A stretch of DNA of 64,000 bases from Aralia elata (Eukaryota; Streptophyta; Magnoliopsida; Apiales; Araliaceae). The stretch is taken from contig CM068383.1 of NCBI GenBank assembly GCA_034770075.1, positions 50,239,222 through 50,303,221 on the forward strand, written 5' to 3'. The position numbers and the translations under genes were made by a program. The notes beneath the pieces were generated by a model that did no database searches, was not told the DNA's origin, and saw only the letters and a list, made by a program, of their open reading frames with translations. Positions 48,770-60,641 of the stretch are shown here, in pieces; positions within the stretch are counted from its first letter, which is position 1; each line of letters opens with the position of its first letter.

Positions 48770-51700
48770 ATGATGGTCACAAGGAAGGATGTCGTGGGGT
48801 CCAAGGACGTGGTGTCAGGTATCATCCCAATCAATGATATAAATGCTTATGTGTTATTCGATTCGGGTGCTACCTGCTCTTTTGTTTCCGAAGAATTTGC
48901 TAAACGGTTAGACTTACCTCGTGAAAAGTTAGAATACCCTACGAACGTAAAAGTAACAAATAAGGAAATTATCCCCGTAGAATGCATTCATAGGAATTGT
49001 TGTGCCGAGTTGCGAGGATTTAAGCTCAGCGTGGACTTGATACTGATTCGTTTGGGGGAGTTCGATTTGATCCTTGGAATGGATTGGTTATCGATTCACG
49101 GAGTAGTCATCGACTGTAAGAAGAAGTGTGTACACCTGAAGACTTCTAATAAGTCGAAGATAGTATTCTATGGTAGTAAATCGCCGAGACAATCTTGTTA
49201 TCTAACGATGATGCAAGCTAAGAGATTTCTGAGGAAGGGTTGTATAGGTTATTTGGCTCACATGGTTGATACTCGTCGAGTCGAGGGCGAACCGAGTCAG
49301 ATACCTGTCGTAAGGGAATTCACAGATGTCTTCCCAGATGAAATTCTGGGATTGCCGCCGGATAGGGAGGTAGAATTTGTAATTAACTTGGTGCCGGGAG
49401 CCGCACCAATATCGAAGGCGCCGTATCGAATGGCACCGGTAGAAATGAAGGAGCTAATGGTTCAATTGCAAGAACTGTTGGATAAAGGTTATATCAGACC
49501 GAGCGTGTCACCATGGGGAGCGCCAGTTCTGTTCGTAAAGAAGAAGGATGGATCGTTAAGGCTCAGTATCGATTACGGGGAATTGAACAAGATTACGATT
49601 AAGAACAGGTACCCGCTACCTAGAATAGACGATCTGTTTGATCAACTCAAGGGAGCGAAATACTTTTCAAAGATTAATTTAAGGACAGGCTACCATTAGC
49701 TAAGGGTGAGACAGGAGGATATCCCGAAGACGGCATTCAGAACTCGTTATGGACACTTCGAGTTTCTGGTAATGTCTTTTGGATTGACAAATGCACCAGC
49801 AGCATTCATGGATATGATGAACAGAGTGTTCAAGCAGTACTTGGACAAGTTCGTAGTTGTATTCATCGATGACATTCTTGTGTATTCAGGGACGGAGGAG
49901 GAGCATGTTAAACATTTGAAGATTGTATTAGAAGCTCCTAGGAAGGAGAAGTTGTATGCAAAGTTTTCTAAGTGTGAGTTTTGGTTGCAGAGGGTACAAT
50001 TTCTAGGTCATGTCATCGACAAAAATGGTGTTTCGGTGGACCCAGCCAAAGTAGAAGCAGTTATCAACTGGGAACAGCCGAAGACGCCAACAGAGATCCG
50101 GAGTTTCTTGGGATTAGCGGGATACTATCGGGGATTCATCCAGGATTTTTCAAAGATAGCATCGCCGTTGACCAACCTCACCAGGAAAACAGTTAAGTTT
50201 GTTTGGTCGGAGAAATGTGAGGAGAGTTTCATGGAATTGAAGAAGAGACTCAGCCAAGCACCAGTGTTGACCTTACCGGACAATACTGGGGGTTTCGTAG
50301 TGTATAGCGATGCATCACACAAGGGTCTTGACTGTGTACTGATGCAACACGGCAAGGTCGTGGCGTACGCATCACGGCAACTAAAGGACTATGAGAAGGG
50401 TTACCCGACTCATGACCTGGAGTTAGCCGCGGTGGTGTTCGCTTTGAAGATTTGGAGGCACTACCTATATGGGGAGAAGTGTGAGATATATACAGATCAC
50501 AAAAGTCTGAAATATATCTTCACTCAAAAGGAGCTGAACATGAGGCAACGCCGATGGTTAGAATTGATCAAGGACTACGACTGTGAAATTCTCTACCATC
50601 CGGGCAAAGCGAACGTAGTAGCTGATGCCTTAAGTAGGAAAGGCAAGGTGAAATTGATGCAACTGACAGTCCAGGAGGAATTGATACGGGACTTTGAACG
50701 TCTGGAGCTGGAAGTTAGGTATCCAATGGAGGTGGACGAAAAGGTGTTCGCCGTGACGGTAGGACCAACTCTACTGGATAAGATACAGGAGGCTCAAGAA
50801 TTTGACGAGGAATGCGTTGACATTAAGAAACAGTTATCGGAGGGAAAAGCCTCGAAGTATAAGGTTGACAGCACAGGATTGCTGAGATTCGAGGGAAGGA
50901 TCTGGATACCCTACGTACCAGACTTAAGGGAAGAGATTTTGCAGGAAGCCCATAATACAAGGTTTTCGGTACATCCAGGTAGCACCAAGATGTATTAAGA
51001 TCTTCGTCAACATTATTGGTGGCCGCATTTGAAAGGGGAAGTTGCAGAGTTCGTCAGCCGGTGTTTAACTTGTCAACGGATCAAGGCTGAGCACCAACGG
51101 CCGAGCGGATTGTTGCAACCCTTAGAGATTCCAGAATGGAAATGGGAGCACATTACTATGAATTTTGTGGTAGGACTCCCGACAACTCAAAAGGGTCTGG
51201 ACGCCATCTGGGTGATCGTAGATCGATTGACCAAGTCTGCCCACTTTCTACCGATCAAGATCAGGTACAAATTGGAGCAATTGGCGAAACTTTACGTAAA
51301 GGAGATAGTGTCGCGACATGGAGTGCTGGTATCTATTGTGTCTGACCGGGATCCGCGCTTCACGTCAAATTTTTGGAGAAGTCTACAGGAGAGACTGGGA
51401 ACACAGTTAAGAATGAGTACGGCATATCATCCTCAGACTGATGGTCAGAGTGAGCGAACAATTCAGACTCTAGAGGATATGCTCCGGGCAGTTGTGATGG
51501 ATTTAAGTGGTAGCTGGGACGATCACTTGCCCCTGGTAGAGTTCGCTTATAACAATAGCTATCACGCTAGTATTGGTATGCCACCGTACGAAGCATTGTA
51601 CGGAAGGAAGTGTCGAACGCCGTTGTGTTGGGATGAAGTTGGTGAACGGAGATTGTTGGGGCCAGAGTTGGTACAACAAACCGTGGAAATCATTAAAGTA

Positions 51701-52198
51701 ATAAGACAGCGGTTAGTAGCAGCTCAAGATCGTCAGAAGAAGTATGCCGACTTACATCGCCAGAAACGAGACTTTGAAGTTGGTAGTTTTGTGTTTCTGA
51801 AAGTATCTCCCTGGAAAGGAAAGATTCGTTTTGGGAAGAAGGGTAAATTGAGCCCTAGGTTCATAGGACCGTTCGAAATTTTGAGACGGATCGGCGAACT
51901 GGCGTACGAGGTAGCATTACCTCCTGAACTTGAGCACATTCACAACGTGTTTCATGTATCAGTGTTGCGTCCGTATAAACCAGATTACAAACATGTTATC
52001 TCCTATGAACCAATTCAAGTCGAAAGGGATTTATCGTACGAGGAGATTCCTGTTCAAATACTGGATAGGAAAGAGCAGAAGCTGAGGAATAAAATCATTC
52101 ACTCGGTGAAAGTTCTCTGGAGAAATCACGCGGTGGAAGAAGCCACATGGGAGCTCGAAGAGAAGATGAGAGCAAATTACCCTCAGTTATTCGAGTAA
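48770..52198 (+). pseudogene. Element E pol: protease, RT, RNase H, integrase, chromodomain
   Basis: One frame of 1143 codons with two stops: TAG at 49697 (relatives have Gln in GYHQLRV) and TAA at 50996 (relatives have Arg in MYRDL). Domains: protease LFDSGATCSF (about 48856), RT SPWGAPVLFVKKKDGS and VFIDDILVYS (about 49858), RNase H YSDASHKGLDCVL (about 50300; usual GLG is GLD) and TDHKSLKY, the thumb end HPGKANVVADALSR (about 50600), integrase Zn region split by the second stop, core from 51150, and chromodomain KVLWRNHAVEEATWELE to YPQLFE (about 52105-52197). The first integrase catalytic Asp (MDF) is Asn (51161-51163); VSDRDP and SERTIQTLE are intact. Confidence 0.95.
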
Positions 52199-52232
52199 CC
52201 TTAGAAAGAAATTCCGAGGACGGAATTTTTAT

Positions 52233-52245
52233 AAGGGGGAGAGGA
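52233..52245 (+). other. Polypurine tract of element E
   Basis: AAGGGGGAGAGGA ends at the base before the 3' LTR. Confidence 0.9.
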
Positions 52246-55200
52246 TGTAAGGTCCAGGAATTTTAAACATTGTACCAAATTTATTTGAATAAATAAGTTC
52301 ATTATATCTAATTTTACGGATTTAATTGGATCCATGGGGTATCATTATTTATATAAATACGTGGTCCAAAAATTTTCAGTGCATTAAAGGGACTTACTGA
52401 TGGGTTAAATAAATTAGTAAATTAGCCCTAAGAATTTAATTGCAAGAAAAAAAATGGAAGGATTAATAAATAATTTTAGTTATTTTTATGGGATTTAAAT
52501 AATTAGCATAAAGAATTATGATTAAAATAAATATTTCAAGCGATTAAACAATAAAGTGATCATTTAAATTAAATACTAAACATATGGAGTATTAACCTTG
52601 ATTAATAAATTAGCCCAATCTTTTAATTTTGGTTGGCCCAAATCCCTTTCCATTCACTGTTGGGCTGAACCAATCTTAGCTGAGCCCAAAATCTTTTTAT
52701 TTTATTATTGGGCCATCTCCCCTAACTAATTTCGGTCGGCCCAAGTAATGGGTAAGCCCAAATTGAAATCCAGCTGGGTTATAACCTTAGCAAGCGGGTC
52801 GGTTCAATCTATTTGGGAGAAACCAGGAGGAGTTGGGGATTAACCGAACAAAACCTTTTCATACCAGATAATCGAATTAAATCGAAGCCCCAAACCCTCT
52901 GTCAAGCGAACCAGTGAAAGGAAAAGGGGGAAACCCTAACCCCTCAAATCCACAGCTAAGCAAAGCCAAGTTTCGATCGAGTCGGACGGGACAAGGGCAA
53001 GTCGCCAGGCGTGCGCCGGCGACGGAGGAAACAACCAGTGGACGATTCAAGGGTGACAGTGAACGACTGAGGGTTCATCGTTTGGACCAAAGGTTCAAGA
53101 CAGTGGGTGATTGGACCAGTGGGGGTTCGACACTCGAGGATTTGCCGGCGAAGTTCAGGCGACGTGATGGGAACGATTGAACGGCTACTCTCTTCCTACC
53201 GACGGTCAGTGACTGGTTAATTAGGGGTAATACCCAGTTGGTTGGGTAAAAGATTTGCTATAAATTAAACCCCCAAACCTCTGAAATCATCAATTACTTG
53301 GTTGAAAGTTCTCAGCTAGAAATTAGGGTTTGAAATTAGAAAATTTAGGGAGAGAAATTCAGCGGGAAGTCACTGTGAATGTCCGGTTGGATTGATTATT
53401 GTGGACGAAGAAGAAGAACCTCCAGCCGGTCGAACCCAAGGTACAAAATGGGATATTTAATCACTGTGAAAATTTTGTTTAGGTTTTATATAAATTTTTC
53501 CTTCTCCAGACTCAAGTGGGGTTGTAGATTATGTGTATGGTACTGAACCAAGATTTTTCCTCTGGGTTGGGTGATTTATTTCATTGTTTCGTTTCTATTG
53601 TATTGGGTTGTTCGTTTCGGAATTGATAAATTACTGCTGAATATATTGTTCTGGGTATTGTATTGAACTGAATTTTCCTCTGTATTGGTGTGTTATATTT
53701 TCTGTAGTAGATTAAGATGGTTCTTTGGAATTTTTGGTGTTGTATTGCTTGGGTTATATTGAACTGTACTGGGAATGGGATTTGTGGATAAATCAATTTG
53801 AAATTTTCCCCAGTATCGGTATAATGCCCAAACTGAACCTTGTTCCGGGTTGGAATGATTACTGAATTCAAATCAAAAGTTTTGATGGAATTAAATAGAA
53901 GTTGTTGCCTCCTGTGTTGGATGAGAGAAATAGTTAGGTTGGAATGGATTTGCAGGAGCTGGGTATTGCAATTTAAGTAGAATTTTCCTTCAATTGGATT
54001 TAATTGTTTGTTTAGTTGGGTTAACTGTTCTACAACACTGTAATAATTTTGTTAGTGAAACGAAAGTAGCTGGCATTTGATATCAATTGTTGATAATATT
54101 GATTTTGGGCAGAAAGAAATAACCTATGATTCCAATAATATCATGTAGTCACTGTATTAATTTAGTGGTGCAATTCAATGGAATCAACTATTGATTAATT
54201 AACTTAAGTTAATAATGCAATTGCAACTAATTAGTATTATGTTAATGAATAAAGTTAATAAAATAATTATTGATTATTTATTAATAAATAATAAATAAAG
54301 TTAATTAATATTTAATTATTATTTAGTGATTATAATTAAATATGTTTAAAGTTAATAAATTTATTATTTATTATTTATTAATAAATAATAAATAAAGATA
54401 ATAAATATTTAATTATTATTTAATAATAATAATAATTAAATATGAATAAAGTTATTAAAATAATTATTTATTATTTATTAATAAATAATAAATAATTATA
54501 ATAAATATTTAATTATTATTTAATAATAATAATAATTAAATATGAATAAAGTTAATAAAATAATTATTTATTATTTATTAATAAATAATAAATAAAGATA
54601 ATAAATATTTAATTATTATTTAGTGATAATAATTAAATATGAATAAAGTTAATAAAATAATTATTTATTATTTATTAATAAATAATAAATAAAGATAATA
54701 AATATTTAATTATTATTTAATAATAATAATAATTAAATATGAATAAAGTTAATAAAATAATTATTTATTATTTATTAATAAATAATAAATAAAGATAATA
54801 AATATTTAATTATTATTTAGTGATAATAATAATAATTAAATATGAATAAAATTAATAAATAATTATTTATCAATAAATAATAAATAAAGATAATAAACAC
54901 ATAGCGATTATTAATATTTAAATAATAATTAAGTGTGTAAATTTATAGGGTTGAATAAAGGACAAGTTCAATAAATATTAAATTACCCCTAAGGTAATAG
55001 TAATTAAGAGTAAATCAACAAAGAAACTGATCAATGGTTTTCTGTTATCTTTAAACCCAATAAATTTATAAGGATTGTTAAAGGTAACAAATTGAGTATT
55101 CAAAATGATAGTGACCATGATTAATTATTATCTGTTTAAGATAGATAAAGGTCATTAATAAACTTATGTTTAACTAATGTTAATTAGTAATTAAATTTAG

Positions 55201-56407
55201 ATGGTAAATTTTACCTGTTGAGTAAAAGGTATAGTGAGAGGTGTCAAATACACAACTGTTAATTGATAAATCGACTTTATCCAATGATAGGTCACTCGAG
55301 ATCAATTAATTAAAGCTAGAATTTATCTGTAGCTGAGCAAACAGGCAAGTCCTCTATCCCGAACTTTGATTTCTGCAAGTTCCTAACCCTAAACTTCTTA
55401 CATTATTGCAAGTTCTTCCTTACTCAACTTTTTACCTTGAGCAATACTTCTAAAACCTTATGCAGTATTTTAATTCATGCAAGAGGTATATATTATTGCA
55501 AGTATTCTTTAAGCTTGAATTTTATCTCCAAGCATGCTATAAGTGGTCTAATTACTTTTAAAATTATTCCACATCTGTGTATTTATTGGCATTCGCACTC
55601 ATGCATTTGAATTCGAATATTGAATTAAATTCAGAAGTTTTATGAACCATTCATGGTTAAGTCTGAACCCTTGTTCGGTCAGACAATTTTGTGAGAATTT
55701 ATAAAAGCTATCCGAACCAATCAATGGTAAGGATTCTTAGACTGTATGAACACCCCTTTATTTATAGGGGAGTACCCCACGTACCGTATATAAGGTACAA
55801 GTAGCAGAATTAAATGTTATGCATATACATAGGGTACGCGAGGCTGATCCCCTCAAGTACGTTATTCTGTAGCCAGTAACCAGAGGGTCAACCAGCTATT
55901 GACTCCTCTGGAAGTTATCGTTCAAAGTCTATTTGACTATCAATTGTTCTAAAAGCATTTATTGTTCTTGCTTCTGATTTATTCTATTGCTGAAATCCCT
56001 TTTTATATCCCTTCATCATGATATATCCTTATTGTTGCACTTTAAACTTGCTGGGCAAACTCGTTGCTCATTCTTGCTATATCATGATTTCATTGCAGCT
56101 AAACCCGAGACGTCAGGGAAGAATAAAGGGAAAGAAAAGATGAAATGATAGACTTCTTGTAGCTGACCTTAGATTCATGTGTTAGTTATTTACTGATGTA
56201 ATTTAAACCCTGCTAGCTATTTAGGGTATGGATTGTGTAAATGTTTAAGGTTAATCGTATTCTGGGACTAGTAACACCTTGTAATGAACAACGTATGTTT
56301 ATTTTATTCCGCATTTTAGATACCATATGTTGTTATAGGTGGATGTTTATATTGAATCGTGATGACCGGATCCGGGTATTTGGAGACCCGAATTTGGGGG
56401 CGTCACA
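52246..56407 (+). repeat. 3' LTR of element E
   Basis: Partner of 42534-46793. Outside the tandem array I see about six substitutions and one 1-base indel, for example near 52800, 53148, 53529, 54111, 55738 and 56116. TATA box at 53259-53267. Confidence 0.93.
54246..54880. repeat. AT-only tandem array in 3' LTR E, one unit shorter
   Basis: Six full units plus a partial one. This accounts for the 98-bp length difference between the LTRs. The first three units carry a cluster of A-to-T differences not seen in the other LTR. Confidence 0.9.
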
Positions 56408-56412
56408 GTCGC

Positions 56413-56652
56413 ATAGTCGGAAAGTGAGGTTGGAGATTAACCTGGCCCAATGAGAATCTTTACTGAACTGCTGGCCGAGGCCATGTGGGCTAGACCTCCA
56501 CCAATGGGAGTGCAACCAGCACCCCAGCCAACGCACCACTTAGCTAACTTCAAGGATTTCAAGTTGGTAGGACCACTTGAGTTTGGAGGAACTCTTGACC
56601 CAATCGAGGCACAAACTTGGGTTGAAGAGATGGAGAAAGTCTTCGAGGTCGC
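56413..56652 (+). pseudogene. Element B gag, continuation after element E
   Basis: Reads MRIFTELLAEAMWARPP..., then FKLVGPLEFGGTLDPIEAQ and TWVEEMEKVFEVADE, the standard start of a retrotransposon gag domain. A one-base shift separates it from the first 12 codons at 42497. It stops being gag at about 56652, where unit G begins, so capsid, nucleocapsid and pol of B are not in this window. Confidence 0.8.
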
Positions 56653-57323
56653 TGATGAGTGGGTTTCATACCTATGAATTAGGTATTGTTAAACTTAATT
56701 ATTGTTATCTTTAAGTGTTTTTAGTAATATTTTATTTGTTTTTGTGTTTACTTATTGTAGGATGGAGTTGGAGGGGCATAGAAGTCATTTGGTGAAGAAA
56801 AGAATTAAAAAAGATTAAAATTTGAGCTGAGTGGCATTTTTATAAATCTGAGGGCATAACCTAGCGCCAGAGGCGCTAGGAATTACACTAGGATAGCGCC
56901 AGAGGCGCTAGGGCACGGAAATTGATGTTGAGTTGCAGCTGGAGGAGGAAAAGAAAGCCAATTTGGAAGAGGATTCTAGTTATTATTGATGAGATAGATA
57001 GAAGGAAACCTAGAGAAGGAATTGGGAGACTTTTATTATTTATTCTTTTAGTTTTTTTCTTTAGAGTTTTACTGTGGATTATTATTGATCAAGTGCTGGA
57101 TATTGATGTGGTTTGAATTCTACTTCGAATTTTTATTCAACAATTGGATTTGATCAATCTACTTCTTCTTACTTCAATTGATTGTTTATTCTCCCTGTTT
57201 AGTTTTGATCCCATAATGGCTTTTGGTTCAGACATGAACTAATTTCCATTATGGGATTCTAACGGATTTTAATATGTAGTCTAATTAAAAGCTTGATTGT
57301 TAGATTGTTTTACATATCATAAG
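56653..57323 (+). mobile_element. Unclassified LTR-like unit G (start only)
   Basis: Begins TGATGAGTGGGTTTCATACC, the same opening (TGATGAGTG..TTTYATAC) as the minus-strand H1 and H2 LTRs. It shows the same order: T-rich start, a TATA-like box (TATAAATC, about 56841), GC palindromes, then AT-rich sequence. Cut at 57323. The left boundary may shift a few bases because native gag could read gctgatg. The 64-codon ORF at 56922-57116 has no recognisable domain. Confidence 0.55.
56861..56910. repeat. Pair of GC palindromes in unit G
   Basis: CTAGCGCCAGAGGCGCTAG at 56861-56879 and TAGCGCCAGAGGCGCTA at 56894-56910. Each has perfect arms around AGA; they are 14 bases apart, just downstream of a TATA-like box. 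Confidence 0.9.
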
Positions 57324-57688
57324 TGTCGACGCCGGGTTTTTCGTCTTTAATGCGATTGTTGCCCTTTTCCGATTTTAGCCTTCATTAGATGATTTTTGGA
57401 AAAGGGTCGGCTTTGATGTCGACGGGGTTTTGAAAGATCGTTTTTTATGATGAGCCAATTAACCAGAGTCGCCAGTTGGTATATTTGAAATGGATGTACC
57501 AACTCATCCGAGTTTTCGTTTTTTTATAAATCGCTGGCTCATGTGTGACTCCGAATTAATTGGTCTGCGAATCGAGATTCATAGAGTTCGGGGGCTTGCT
57601 TAAGTGAGGGGAAGGTGTTAGGCACCCCTCGACTTCCGTGAAACACGGTTACCGCAATCTTGATGCTTTCCTTATCCTTTAATTAATG

Positions 57689-57717
57689 TGTGTGTGTGCG
57701 CGCGTGTGTGTGTGTGC
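57689..57717. repeat. GT/GC microsatellite
   Basis: tgtgtgtgtgcgcgcgtgtg type dinucleotide run. Confidence 0.9.
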
Positions 57718-58999
57718 CTATGTGAATGTTGTGGTGAGTTTATATGAAAGAATCATTTGGATTTTTAGGGAAAGTCGTGCTTTAATTTGAAAACGCTTCA
57801 GAATGTCTTTTCGGTATACACGAGAAAGCTTTATTCTTTATGAGAAAGGTTTGATTTTAATTGTCCAAAACTATGAGATTTTCATTAAGTGTCGTTTTGG
57901 CAAAACAAGAGTTTTAAACCTTCGTCTAAATAGGAATCGAGATCTATACGTTGCTTTCATAAAATGATGGGCAATTTCTAGAATCTCTTTAACCCTATAT
58001 ACAATGGTTTAATAAAACGTCATTTTATTAATAAAATCATTTTGTGTTATGTTTTGGAAAACGATCTTCCTTTAGCTTTCTCGTTAGATAGGAATCGACA
58101 TTCATTAACATTTCTCAAATTTTAACCTCGTGATTCTAATATCCTACTTTGATTGATTTTATGAAAATCTTATCATTTAGCTTTGAAATCAATTTCGTGT
58201 CATAAATCAAATCAAGCATAAACACGCGTCGGGGCTATTCATGGGCATGTAAGCCATCAAAATGTCCCCGAACGCCAACAATCACAAATTTCACTATTTC
58301 GGGGCCTTAAGCACGATTCTCGCCTTAGCGTCGTTTTAAGGCCCAAACGATTACATATTTACAATGAAAACTACATCATTTTCTACTTCTTACATCAAGA
58401 TATGTCCATCATCGGATTGGGACCCCCGGGGTCGTTTTCCTAGGCTCACAACCAAGTATCCACACACAAACAATCGGATATTACAATAAAATAAACCAAC
58501 TCGGATAATCTAACAATACCAAGACATCCTAAAATAATGATTTAAAGGAATTGATACCAAATATAACACCTTAAAACAAACAAAGAAATTAATGAACGAA
58601 TATCATCGGGTTATTAGGAAGAGTTTTATTCCGATGGAAAACTTCACTCATAATCCCTAATTCATTGTTCAATCAATAAATTACATGAAAAAATTGCATC
58701 TAATTTGATCAAATGATAGAAATTGTATCACACAAAAGAGATTTCACCTTGCAATTGATATCCAAATGGATGTGAAACTTGATGTATTTGAATAGAAGGA
58801 AAGAATCTATTTGATACAATCAAATCAAAAGAAAATTATTCCTCTCTTTTTTCTCTCTTTTCTTCCTATTTGATTGCAAAATTTATGCTATTTCTTCCTC
58901 AATTTCCGAGTTGGCTGCTGCTGTATTCTCCTTCTTCCTCAAATTCTCCAACCTCCTGTATGCTGCCCGAAGCTGGGCTTAAATAGGCTGGCCAGAGCC

Positions 59000-59143
59000 A
59001 GCCGCAGATCTATCTGCGGCTGGCCGCAGATGGATCTGCGGCTGGCCAGCTGGCACGCCTCCCATCGCACTCAGCCGGTAGTGCTGATTTCCTGGTTTCC
59101 GTGCTGGCGCACCCACTTGGCCGCAGATCTATCCGCGGCTAGC
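59000..59143. repeat. Three GCCGCAGAT/ATCTGCGGC palindromes
   Basis: AGCCGCAGAT-CT-ATCTGCGGCT at 59000-59021, a second copy with GG centre directly after (about 59023-59042), and a degenerate third at about 59120-59138. Flanking ggctggcc words add further pairing. The same palindrome recurs at 60642-60683. Confidence 0.9.
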
Positions 59144-59502
59144 GGGCTTGACTTTCTCGATTTTCGTGCCACGCCTCGATTTTTGTGCCGCAACGTCAGT
59201 TTTCGCTGACAGGCTCGTATTCTGCAGTCCGAGAATCATTGAGAAGCGCGCCACACCTTCCGGGAATGCCAAATTCGGATAGCCCTGCTATCATGTCGAT
59301 TTCGGCTGCAAATTATCATGGTGGCGTCGAGTGTCCGTACTTTTCCTATCTTTTGCTCTCGCAGGCCGATCCATTTGACGAATTTGCCCTCCTGTCAAGG
59401 TTAGTATACGAAGTGCAAAATTTGGGTGTCTACAGCTGCCCCTCTTTATCATGTTTATGAAATGTTAAATGAAATGAACAGGATAAAGAATAGACACTCG
59501 AT

Positions 59503-59580
59503 GCATGAATGACAGTGCATAAGAATTGACAATACATACATGAATGACAGTGCATAAGAATTGACAATACATACATGATG
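59503..59580. repeat. Two tandem copies of a 39-bp unit
   Basis: 'atgaatgacagtgcataaga' units, essentially identical, in a region without a gene (59435-59700). Confidence 0.85.
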
Positions 59581-59703
59581 CAACACATATAGCTTATGAT
59601 GCAACATAAGATGCAATGCATGCAAGACATTCGTAAGAGTGTCAATGTATCAACCCCTTGACCGTGTTCGTTAGTCTTTGGGTTCACTCCTTCAATCTAT
59701 CGT

Positions 59704-60585
59704 CTCGTTCGGGGCCGGGTATCGTCGCCGGTCACCCATCGCGTAACCCCCGGTTATCGTCGCCGGTTGGTTATCTGTCGGAGCCGGTTATCGTCGCCGG
59801 TCATCCATCTCGTGATCGCCGGTTATCGTCGCCGGTCGATCGTCATGTCGGGGCCGGGTATCGTCGCCGGTCACCCATCTCGTAACCCCCGGTTATCGTC
59901 GCCGGTTGGTTATCTGTCGGAGCCGGTTATCGTCGCCGGTCATCCATCTCGTGATCGCCGGTTATCGTCGCCGGTCGATCGTCATGTCGGGGCCGGGTAT
60001 GTCCGCCGGTCACCCATCTCGTAACCCCCGGTTATCGTCGCCGGTTGGTTATCTGTCGGAGCCGGTTATCGTCGCCGGACATCCATCTCGTGATCGCCGG
60101 TTATCGTCGCCGGTCGATCGTCTCGTCGGGGCCGGGTATCGTCGCCGGTCACCCATCTCGTAACCCCCGGTTATCGTCGCCGGTTGGTTATCTGTCGGAG
60201 CCGGTTATCGTCGCCGGACATCCATCTCGTGATCGCCGGTTATCGTCGCCGGTCGATCGTCTCGTCGGGGCCGGGTATCGTCGCCGGTCACCCATCTCGT
60301 AACCCCCGGTTATCGTCGCCGGTTGGTTATCTGTCGGAGCCGGTTATCGTCGCCGGACATCCATCTCGTGATCGCCGGTTATCGTCGCCGGTCGATCGTC
60401 TCGTTGGGGCCGGGTATCGTCGCCGGTCACCCATCTCGTAACCCCCGGTTATCGTCGCCGGTTGGTTATCTTGTCGGAGCCGGTTATCGTCGCCGGTCAT
60501 CCATCTCGTGATCGCCGGTTATCGTCGCCGGTCGATCGTCTCGTCGGGGCCGGGTATCGTCGCCGGTCACCCCTCGCGTAAACTT
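59704..60585. repeat. 139-bp CpG-rich tandem array
   Basis: About 6.3 copies with very few differences. Each 139-bp unit is itself built of several variants of 'ccggttatcgtcgccggt', so the array is a higher-order repeat. The unit is not a multiple of three, and the repeated 85-codon ORFs all end at the same stop in each unit, so it is not coding. It ends about 110 bp before the PMD promoter. Confidence 0.95.
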
Positions 60586-60641
60586 TTCACTTCAACACGT
60601 CAAATGGCTTCAAGGGGGCAAGGTGGGGCCCACCAAGGCCA

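Larger units (their letters stand above)
42534..56407 (+). mobile_element. Gypsy chromovirus element E, full-length
   Basis: LTRs 42534-46793 (4260 bp) and 52246-56407 (4162 bp), each TGTAAGGTCC...GGGGGCGTCACA. Perfect target duplication GTCGC (42529-42533 and 56408-56412) inside gag of B. Polypurine tract at 52233-52245. A C-terminal chromodomain and long LTRs point to the Tekay/Del-like chromovirus group (inference). The LTRs are almost identical outside one tandem array, so the insertion is recent, yet gag-pol is defective. Confidence 0.95.
57324..59434. mobile_element. LTR-like 2.1-kb region with TG...CA ends
   Basis: Begins TGTCGACGCCGGG and ends GGGTGTCTACA, which would read TGTAGACACCC from the other side. 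Includes the plant-repeat phrase 'gaaggtgttaggcacccc' (about 57610). No second copy or primer site is in the window, so LTR status and orientation are inferred only. ORFs 58874-59209 and 59185-59460 lack domains. A minus-strand TATTTAA (58979-58985) sits next to GC palindromes. Confidence 0.5.

Noticed and set aside
57324..59434. Calling this a complete LTR with known orientation
   Set aside because: The ends fit TG...CA, but there is no second copy, primer site or target duplication in the window; kept as LTR-like only.
59658..60511. Six repeated 85-codon ORFs
   Set aside because: They are the 139-bp tandem unit read repeatedly; the unit is not a multiple of three and every copy ends at the same stop.
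59704..60585. CRISPR-like array
   Set aside because: Repeats are contiguous with no unique spacers and the context is a plant genome.
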